Assembly (NCBI GenBank): GCA_002784245.1
Contig: PFKL01000092.1
Span: 1 to 8,886 of the forward strand
DNA length: 8,886 bases
Source: Comamonadaceae bacterium CG_4_10_14_3_um_filter_60_75
GTDB lineage: Bacteria > Pseudomonadota > Gammaproteobacteria > Burkholderiales > Burkholderiaceae_C
Reading direction: 5' to 3'
The translations under genes and the position numbers were made by a program. This document shows, piece after piece, positions 1-5,512 of this stretch. Numbering within the stretch: position 1 is the stretch's first letter; each line of letters opens with the position of its first letter. The notes under the pieces are model-generated. The model did no database searches. It saw only the letters and a list, made by a program, of their open reading frames with translations, and had not been told where the DNA came from.

Positions 1-404
<404 letters not shown>

Positions 405-410
405 GGCAGT

Positions 411-416
411 CCTTAA
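411..416 (-). promoter_or_regulatory. Ribosome binding site of glyA, potentially sequestered
   Basis: The minus strand reads UUAAGGA followed by CUGCC and the ATG, so AAGGA sits at a good five-base spacing. The six bases UUAAGG are the exact complement of CCUUAA at 432-437, immediately 3' of the riboswitch core. Pairing would leave a 15-base loop and hide the Shine-Dalgarno sequence. Confidence 0.8.
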
Positions 417-437
417 AGACGTGGGCTTAGGTTAAGG
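417..437 (-). promoter_or_regulatory. Putative expression platform between ZTP aptamer and glyA
   Basis: This short segment joins the aptamer to the glyA ribosome site. It holds CCUUAA (437-432), which can pair with the Shine-Dalgarno region. It also holds GCCCA (426-422), which can pair with UGGGC (443-439) in the conserved 3' end of the aptamer. No U-tract follows either hairpin, so control of translation initiation looks more likely than transcription termination. The pairings are directly visible; the switching role is inferred. Confidence 0.55.
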
Positions 438-558
438 TGCCCAGGCGAACGGCTGATCACAAAACCGTTACAGGCTTTGCGGTACGCTCCCCCGTGGTGT
501 TCCCACTTCAGCAGCCTGGCCTTGCAGGGCAGGGTGCCTATCGCCAGTCGCGTACCGA
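436..558 (-). ncRNA. ZTP (pfl) riboswitch in the glyA leader
   Basis: The ZTP riboswitch senses ZTP/ZMP (AICAR nucleotides), which accumulate when 10-formyl-THF is short, and usually turns on folate and purine genes, glyA among them. Reading the minus strand, all conserved parts of the class appear in order. P1 is formed by GGUACGC (556-550) with GCGUACC (487-481), seven perfect pairs. The conserved CGACUGGCG follows P1. A GUGG/CCAC hairpin (506-503 with 497-494) leads into GGGGGAGCG. The 3' domain carries CGCCUGGGCA (447-438). The class-defining pseudoknot is available: GGCG (545-542) with CGCC (447-444). A linker hairpin AACGG/CCGUU (469-465 with 452-448) precedes the 3' domain. The position directly upstream of glyA fits the known biology. 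No covariance search was run; the call rests on motif order plus pairing. Confidence 0.93.
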
Positions 559-562
559 CCGG

Positions 563-568
563 ATTTTA
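563..568 (-). promoter_or_regulatory. Candidate -10 box for riboswitch-glyA transcript
   Basis: The minus strand has TAAAAT, five of six matches to the sigma-70 -10 consensus, between the stop codon of the upstream gene and the aptamer. It would place the transcript start at about 556, the first base of riboswitch helix P1. No good -35 hexamer was found 16-18 bases upstream, so read-through from the transglycosylase gene remains possible. Confidence 0.35.
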
Positions 569-578
569 GCTGAGCCCC

Positions 579-1406
579 TCAGTTCAGAGCCACGGTGGCC
601 GATTTAATCGCAGTTACTTCTGCGGGTTCGGTGGGGGTCGGCTCGACAGGCTCTCGCTTGGTCATGATGGGTTGAGTCCAGATCGGTTCTTTGCCGCCGT
701 CGGCCACACGCTGCAGGCGGCCATATTCGGCCATGACCTTGGCAGCGTAGCCGCCATCGTCTTCCATATTGGCTGCGCCGACGTAGTATTTCAGGCCACC
801 TTCGACCGAACCAGCTGCGCGAATGCAGTCCTGCAGCACCTTGGCACCCACACGCAGGTTGGCCAGCGGGTCAAACGCCGCAAACTTGCCGCCGTAACTC
901 TCGTATTTGTCGCTATGCACGCGGGTCATCACCTGCATCAGACCTTGCGCGCCGACATGACTTTGGGCAAAAGGGTTAAAGCCCGACTCAATTGCCATGA
1001 CCGCCAAAATCAACGTTGGCTCCAGGCGCACGCGCTTGCCAATATCGTAGGCCTCAGACACCAGTGCGCTCAAGGGCTCAGGCGCAATGCGGTACTTTTT
1101 GCTGAGCCACAGGGCGACGCTGGCTTGTTGTTTGGGCAGGTCTTGTGGGTCGGCGGCTGTGGCGCGTTCGCTGGCCACTGGGTCGCTCACCAGGCCAGTG
1201 GTCTCAAATTGGCGTTCTTGCAACCAGCCAAACAACTTGATTTCACCAATCTGGCGCAGCTCCGGGCGAGCAAACAGCGCGATGGCAACAAAGAGAACAG
1301 CCACGCCGATCAAGGCGAAGCTGTTGTGGGTGAGTTCGAAAAAACCTTTGGCTACGGTCGTGCTGACGCGTCGCAGGCTGAGAGACAAATTTTTAGATGC
1401 TGACAT
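579..1406 (-). CDS. Membrane-anchored SLT-family lytic transglycosylase
   Basis: The 275-residue product is predicted to cleave the MurNAc-GlcNAc bond of peptidoglycan, leaving 1,6-anhydro-MurNAc ends, in the periplasm. A short basic N-terminus is followed by a hydrophobic segment at about residues 30-46 (ALIGVAVLFVAIALFA), which is either a membrane anchor or an uncleaved signal. The SLT catalytic domain covers about 112-230. It contains AIESGFNP with the expected catalytic Glu140-Ser141, GAQGLMQVM (152-160), a NLRVGAKVL helix (183-191) and YYVGAANMEDDGGYAAKVM (207-225). The tail after 240 is rich in Pro, Glu and Thr and probably disordered. The ATG start at 1404-1406 has an AAGGAG site five bases upstream. 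It lies upstream of riboswitch-glyA on the same strand, with 20 bases between its stop codon and the predicted aptamer. Which named transglycosylase it matches is not clear, so no symbol is given. Confidence 0.9.
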   Translation of the reverse strand: MSASKNLSLSLRRVSTTVAKGFFELTHNSFALIGVAVLFVAIALFARPELRQIGEIKLFGWLQERQFETTGLVSDPVASERATAADPQDLPKQQASVALWLSKKYRIAPEPLSALVSEAYDIGKRVRLEPTLILAVMAIESGFNPFAQSHVGAQGLMQVMTRVHSDKYESYGGKFAAFDPLANLRVGAKVLQDCIRAAGSVEGGLKYYVGAANMEDDGGYAAKVMAEYGRLQRVADGGKEPIWTQPIMTKREPVEPTPTEPAEVTAIKSATVALN

Positions 1407-1411
1407 AGCTT

Positions 1412-1417
1412 CTCCTT
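1412..1417 (-). promoter_or_regulatory. Ribosome binding site of the lytic transglycosylase
   Basis: The minus strand reads AAGGAG, then AAGCU, then AUG. This near-consensus site at five-base spacing fixes the start codon at 1404-1406. Confidence 0.85.
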
Positions 1418-1438
1418 CTTGCGCGTGGTTTCAAATGC

Positions 1439-1454
1439 GCAGCACGGGTGCTGC
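1439..1454. repeat. Perfect 16-bp palindromic site upstream of the lytic transglycosylase
   Basis: GCAGCAC and GTGCTGC form a perfect inverted repeat separated by GG. It lies 33-48 bases upstream of the transglycosylase start codon. In RNA it would be a six-pair GC-rich hairpin with a four-base loop in the 5' leader; in DNA it could be a dimeric operator. Nothing in the sequence identifies a regulator. Confidence 0.5.
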
Positions 1455-1646
1455 AGATTTAAAAGCTCGCCTGGGTTGTTACGCTATCAATATCCTGCGC
1501 TTTCTTTAGTGGTAATGCAGAAATATGATGTTGCCGGGATCGGCAGCGGTTAGGGTATTCCCTGATCAAAGTCAAGGTTGGCCGGATTCTATGGGTGTTT
1601 ATTATGTCAAGTCAACCATATCAAATAACATCGTTATGGCTAAATT
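1455..1646. other. AT-rich divergent intergenic region
   Basis: This stretch separates the minus-strand transglycosylase from the plus-strand DUF748 gene. I see no credible gene. The longest reading frames through it are extensions of shadows of the flanking genes. It should hold the promoter for the transglycosylase. The best minus-strand candidate is TTACCA, a 17-base spacer and TATTGA near 1488-1517, which is weak. Nested inverted repeats at 1616-1639 are listed separately. Confidence 0.5.
1616..1639. repeat. Nested inverted repeats upstream of the DUF748 promoter
   Basis: CCATA (1616-1620) is inverted as TATGG (1635-1639). Inside it ATAAC (1625-1629) is inverted as GTTAT (1633-1637) around a three-base ATC centre. 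The site occupies the -35 region of the extended -10 promoter at 1647-1655, where a repressor or activator could bind. Function is inferred from position only. Confidence 0.35.
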
Positions 1647-1655
1647 TGTTATAAA
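1647..1655 (+). promoter_or_regulatory. Candidate extended -10 promoter for the DUF748 gene
   Basis: The bases TTGTTATAAA span this site and contain the extended -10 pattern TG-T-TATAAA, with five of six matches to TATAAT. No strong -35 lies 17 bases upstream, which extended -10 promoters tolerate. The start of transcription would be near 1662, giving a leader of about 47 bases to the ATG at 1709. A TTGACA at 1656-1661 has no matching -10 at normal spacing. Confidence 0.45.
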
Positions 1656-1708
1656 TTGACACTGTCTGTCCATTTTTCAGCCAAGTTTTGGCTCCAAAAT
1701 ATGTTTCC

Positions 1709-4700
1709 ATGAGTCCATCCCTTCACCCTGAAAAGTCGGTCTTTGGCAAGCCTTGGTTGCGTCGTCTGGTCTGGGCAATCGCCGCGCTACTGGCGTTGTG
1801 GTTGCTGGGCTGGTTGGGTGTGCCGCCGTTGCTGAAATCACAATTGCAAGCCCGTTTGGGCGAGCAGCTGGGGCGCGCTGTGACAGTGGGTACGGTGGAC
1901 TTCAAACCCTGGTCGCTAGAGTTGACCGTCACTGACCTAACTGTTGCCCGGGCGGCTGTGGCAGGCCCTGCGGCAGCGGGGTTAGAGTCTTCACCCCAGT
2001 TTGCCCTCAAGCGTTTTTATATGGATGTGGAGTTGCAATCGCTGCTGCGGCTGGCGCCAGTGGTAGATGGGCTGGTGCTGGAATCTGCCTTGTTGAACCT
2101 CACGCACACCGGTGACGGACACTACGACGTTGACGACGTGTTGACCAGATTCACGGCGAAACCTGAGCAAAAAGACAGCACACCGCTTCACTTCGCGCTC
2201 TACAACCTGGTGCTGATGGATGCGGCAGTAACCTTCACTGACGCGCCACACAAGCGGGTGCACCGGCTCAGCCAGGTGAACCTGAGTGTGCCCTTTCTGA
2301 GCAACCTTGATTCCAAGCGCGATGTACTGGTCAGTCCCAAGCTCAGTTTTAACCTGAATGGCAGCGCCTTTGATACAAGCGCCAACGCTACCCCGTTCGC
2401 GCAAACGCGCAAAACTGACGCCCAACTGCGCTTCAAAGGGCTGGATCTGGCACCGTATTTGAGCTACCTGCCGGCTGACCTGCCTGTGCAGTTGCAGTCC
2501 GCGGTGCTGGAAGCCGACCTGCAGCTGGCGTTCAAACAGGAAGAAAAGGCGTCTGTGGCGCTCACAGGTCAAGTCGCCGCCAGTGGTGTCAGGCTCTCTA
2601 CAGCGCCCAAGGGTGGTGATTCGGGTCAGGTCAGCGCCGCAGAGTTACTGCGTTTTGATCGTTTGACCATTGATCTGGGCGATGTGCAGCCGCTGCAGCA
2701 AAAAGTTGACTTGGCCCGGATAGAGCTTACCGCGCCGCGTTTGACGGTGCAGCGGGACCGCGCGGGTATGCTCAATCTGCTGGCATTGAACCACCGTGTT
2801 GATGCCAAAGATGCTCCTAAAAACAAAGCTGTTAGCGCAGATGATACGCGCTCTGAAGTTAAAAAAGATGCTGAGCCGTCGGATGCTGCTGCAAGCAACG
2901 CGTGGCGGTTGTCGGTGCAGGACGTCGTCGTATTCAGGGGGGAAGTGGATTGGCTGGACCAGGTGCCCGCCCGCGCGGTACACATGCGTCTGAGCGACCT
3001 GGCGCTACAGGCGCACGCCTTGACCTGGCCTTTTGCGCAACCCCTGACGCTGCAGGGCAGCGCGCAGTTGGCAGCAGCCCGTGTCAATTTTCAGGGCCAG
3101 GCGACCGACCAGGCCGCTGATGTGACCATCAGTCTGTCCCGGTTGCCTTTGCGCGTGGTCGCGCCTTACCTGGCTGATGTGCTCACACCCAGGTTGGAAG
3201 GTACCTTGGCGGCTGAACTGGGCGTGCAGTGGGCAGGCGCCCAGACCGGCAAGCCAAGCCAGACGCTGCTGAACCTGGTCAGACTCGACCTGGATAAGTT
3301 GGCACTCGTGGGCAATCAAAAAACTGCCCTGGCGAGCGCTGCCCGTGTCAAATTGCAAGATGCCACGCTGGATTTGGGCCGCCAGTCGATCGTGCTGGGC
3401 AAGCTGCAGGTGACGCAACCCGAAGTCAATATCAGCCGTGCTGCAGATGGCCACTGGATGTTTCATGACTGGCTCAAGGTGCCGCCTGCGCGCAACCCCA
3501 GCCGCGACCAGGCCAGGCAAACCACACCGCCTTGGATGTTGACGCTCAAGGAATTCCAGGTTGCCGACGGCGCGTTGGGCTTTGCCGATGCGGCGGTGAG
3601 CCCCACGGTCGCACTGGAGGTGTCCAAACTGGCGTTGCAAGTCAAGGACTTTGCCAGCGACGGCAAAAAGCCGTTTTCCGTGTCACTGGCGGGGCGTGCG
3701 CGCCACGGTCATACCGAACCCGGGCGCCTGACCTGGCGCGGCAGCACCGTCTTGACCCCGCTCGCGCTCAAGGGTGACCTGTCGGCGACGCGACTGCCGT
3801 TGCAGGCGCTGGCGCCGTACCTCAGCGATGTGTTGAATGTGTCGCTGCGGCGCGCCGACACCAGCTTCAAAGGCCGGGTCAGCCTGACGCTGGACGCAGC
3901 GGGCACCACATTAGGCGTGGCGGGTGACGCCGCCTTGGACAACTTGCAGGTGCAAACCCTGGCACAGGCCGAGCCGCTGCAGCCTGCCGAGGAACTGCTC
4001 AATTGGAAGAGCCTGAACCTGAACGGCTTGAACGTGGCGCTGGCGCCCGGTGCTGCACCCAGGGTGGACGTGGCCAGCACAGTTCTCAGTGATTTTTATG
4101 CCCGTGTCATCCTCAGTGAGGCAGGGCGCCTGAACCTGCAGGACCTGACCAAGCCCGCAGCGCCAACTGAGACAGCTGCCACTGGCGTCGCTGCGGCGTC
4201 AGCCCCTGCGCTGATCCACTTTGGCCCGGTCAGTCTGGTCGGTGGGCATGTCAACTTTACCGACCGCTTCATCAAACCCAATTATTCAGCCGACCTGACC
4301 GAGCTGGTGGGCAAGCTCAGCGCGTTTTCTTCCGAGCCAGTTAATGGCGCGGTTGAACTCGCCGACCTGGCGCTGCGCGGGCGCGCCCAGGGCACAGCGA
4401 CGCTGGAGGTGCTGGGCAAGGTTAACCCGCTGGTGCAACCGGTGGCGCTGGACATCACCGGCAAGGTGCGTGACCTGGAACTGGCGCCGCTGTCGACTTA
4501 CTCGGCACGCTACGCCGGCTACGGCATCGAGCGCGGCAAGCTCAGCGTCGACGTGGCTTACAAGGTGCTACCTGACGGCCAACTCACCGCCAACAACAAA
4601 CTGGTGCTCAACCAGCTCAAGTTTGGCGACAAAGTGCCTGACGCCACCAGCAGCCTGCCGGTCAAGCTGGCGGTGGCCTTGCTGGCTGATCGTCACGGCG

Positions 4701-5404
4701 TGATCGACATCGACCTGCCGGTTAGCGGTTCGCTCAACGACCCGCAGTTTCGCCTGATGCCGATCGTCTTCAGGATCATTGGCAACCTCATCGCCAAGGC
4801 CATCACCGCGCCGTTCAGCTTGCTGGCCAGCGCGTTCGGTGGTGGCGGTGAAGAGCTTAGTGTGGTCAGTTTTGACGCCGGCTCGGCTGTGCTGAGCGAC
4901 GCTGCCAAAGCTGGCTTGGCCAAAGTGGCCAAGGCCTTGCAGGATCGGCCTGCGCTGAAGATGACGGTGATCGGCACCGCCAGCCTGGAAGTCGAGCGCG
5001 ACGCCTACAAGCGGGTGCAACTGCAAGCGCTGGTGCAAGCCGAAAAGCGGCGTGCGGCCAGCGGTACTGCAGCCGCGGACAAGAATCCGTTGCCGGTGAC
5101 TCCGCACGAATACCCAGTCCTCTTGCGAGCGGTTTACAAGCGTGCTGACTTCCCCAAACCGCGCAACCTGATTGGCATGACCAAGGACATCCCGGTGCCC
5201 GATATGGAAGCCCTGTTGCTGGCGAATATGGACGCCTCGGAGTCGGCGATGCAGGCGCTGGCGGTTCAACGTGGTGTGGCGGTGCGCGACCACTTGGCCA
5301 GTCTGCAGCTACCGATGGCGCGCCTGTTTTTGGGGGCTGCCAAGGCGCTGGCGCCAGAGGCCAAATGGCAGCCGCGTGCCGAGCTCAATCTGGCCACGCA
5401 ATAG
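1709..5404 (+). CDS. DUF748 / AsmA-like envelope protein with OmpA-like C-terminus
   Basis: The product is 1231 residues, numbered here from the ATG at 1709. AsmA-like proteins are large inner-membrane-anchored periplasmic beta-rich proteins linked to outer-membrane lipid and protein homeostasis; the role of this one is unknown. Residues 19-42 form a hydrophobic membrane segment after a basic N-terminus. Four tandem units of about 225 residues follow, each with a strand-rich 'G.v.f.D' block and a 'LAPYL' block (the latter near 246, 483, 701 and 924). Residues about 934-1045 hold the DUF748 signature: YAGYGIERGKLSVDVAYKV, LPVKLAVALLADRHGVIDID, LPVSGSLNDPQFRL and NLIAKAITAPFSLL. Residues about 1050-1231 look like a split, degenerate OmpA domain. 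An in-frame TTG at 1688 would add seven residues. Neither start has a clear Shine-Dalgarno sequence, so the ATG is preferred by convention. Confidence 0.88.
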   Translation: MSPSLHPEKSVFGKPWLRRLVWAIAALLALWLLGWLGVPPLLKSQLQARLGEQLGRAVTVGTVDFKPWSLELTVTDLTVARAAVAGPAAAGLESSPQFALKRFYMDVELQSLLRLAPVVDGLVLESALLNLTHTGDGHYDVDDVLTRFTAKPEQKDSTPLHFALYNLVLMDAAVTFTDAPHKRVHRLSQVNLSVPFLSNLDSKRDVLVSPKLSFNLNGSAFDTSANATPFAQTRKTDAQLRFKGLDLAPYLSYLPADLPVQLQSAVLEADLQLAFKQEEKASVALTGQVAASGVRLSTAPKGGDSGQVSAAELLRFDRLTIDLGDVQPLQQKVDLARIELTAPRLTVQRDRAGMLNLLALNHRVDAKDAPKNKAVSADDTRSEVKKDAEPSDAAASNAWRLSVQDVVVFRGEVDWLDQVPARAVHMRLSDLALQAHALTWPFAQPLTLQGSAQLAAARVNFQGQATDQAADVTISLSRLPLRVVAPYLADVLTPRLEGTLAAELGVQWAGAQTGKPSQTLLNLVRLDLDKLALVGNQKTALASAARVKLQDATLDLGRQSIVLGKLQVTQPEVNISRAADGHWMFHDWLKVPPARNPSRDQARQTTPPWMLTLKEFQVADGALGFADAAVSPTVALEVSKLALQVKDFASDGKKPFSVSLAGRARHGHTEPGRLTWRGSTVLTPLALKGDLSATRLPLQALAPYLSDVLNVSLRRADTSFKGRVSLTLDAAGTTLGVAGDAALDNLQVQTLAQAEPLQPAEELLNWKSLNLNGLNVALAPGAAPRVDVASTVLSDFYARVILSEAGRLNLQDLTKPAAPTETAATGVAAASAPALIHFGPVSLVGGHVNFTDRFIKPNYSADLTELVGKLSAFSSEPVNGAVELADLALRGRAQGTATLEVLGKVNPLVQPVALDITGKVRDLELAPLSTYSARYAGYGIERGKLSVDVAYKVLPDGQLTANNKLVLNQLKFGDKVPDATSSLPVKLAVALLADRHGVIDIDLPVSGSLNDPQFRLMPIVFRIIGNLIAKAITAPFSLLASAFGGGGEELSVVSFDAGSAVLSDAAKAGLAKVAKALQDRPALKMTVIGTASLEVERDAYKRVQLQALVQAEKRRAASGTAAADKNPLPVTPHEYPVLLRAVYKRADFPKPRNLIGMTKDIPVPDMEALLLANMDASESAMQALAVQRGVAVRDHLASLQLPMARLFLGAAKALAPEAKWQPRAELNLATQ
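2813..2871 (+). repeat. Palindromic AT-richer island inside DUF748 gene, resembling a Comamonadaceae dispersed repeat
   Basis: About 60 bases here have only 24 G/C in 60, in otherwise GC-rich coding sequence. AGCGC (2834-2838) and GCGCT (2848-2852) form a perfect five-pair hairpin with a nine-base loop. It is preceded by GCT...AGC around an A-rich run (2813-2829). It encodes a hydrophilic linker (residues 369-388, APKNKAVSADDTRSEVKKD) between two repeat units of the protein. The order, GCT-A/T-rich-AGC then AGCGC-loop-GCGCT, matches the reverse complement of the island at 7451-7500. Confidence 0.45.
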
Positions 5405-5445
5405 GCCAACCGCAAATCTTTTTTGTTCGCCACCAAAACGCGGCG

Positions 5446-5497
5446 AAAATAACGGCCCTGTTCCCGTCGGTCTGGCCGATGGGCCGTTATTTTTTTT
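5446..5497 (+). terminator. Intrinsic terminator after the DUF748 gene
   Basis: AAAATAACGGCCC (5446-5458) and GGGCCGTTATTTT (5481-5493) are perfectly complementary over 13 pairs. The T-run continues to 5497. The 22-base loop itself contains CGG and CCG that can pair. It begins 42 bases after the DUF748 stop and ends 15 bases before the next ATG. That is close enough that it could also act as an attenuator of the downstream gene. Confidence 0.92.
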
Positions 5498-5512
5498 GCC
5501 TTCGTCCATTCG

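Noticed and set aside
436..558. Glycine or SAM riboswitch upstream of glyA
   Set aside because: The conserved CGACUGGCG, GGGGGAGCG and CGCCUGGGCA blocks with their pseudoknot are specific to the ZTP class; tandem glycine aptamer features are absent.
672..1509. Plus-strand frames of 243 and 140 residues opposite the transglycosylase
   Set aside because: They lie antisense to a gene with a clear SLT domain and a good ribosome site; their products show no recognisable domain.
1656..1661. TTGACA as a -35 box for the DUF748 gene
   Set aside because: No acceptable -10 hexamer lies 16-18 bases downstream; the adjacent TGTTATAAA extended -10 is the better promoter candidate.
1688..1708. TTG at 1688 as the DUF748 start
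   Set aside because: It adds only seven residues, has no Shine-Dalgarno sequence, and the ATG at 1709 gives a normal basic N-terminus before the membrane segment; it cannot be excluded.
5446..5497. Riboswitch or structured RNA in the DUF748-DUF349 gap
   Set aside because: The gap is only 108 bases and is explained by a simple perfect hairpin plus T-run; no conserved aptamer motif is visible.
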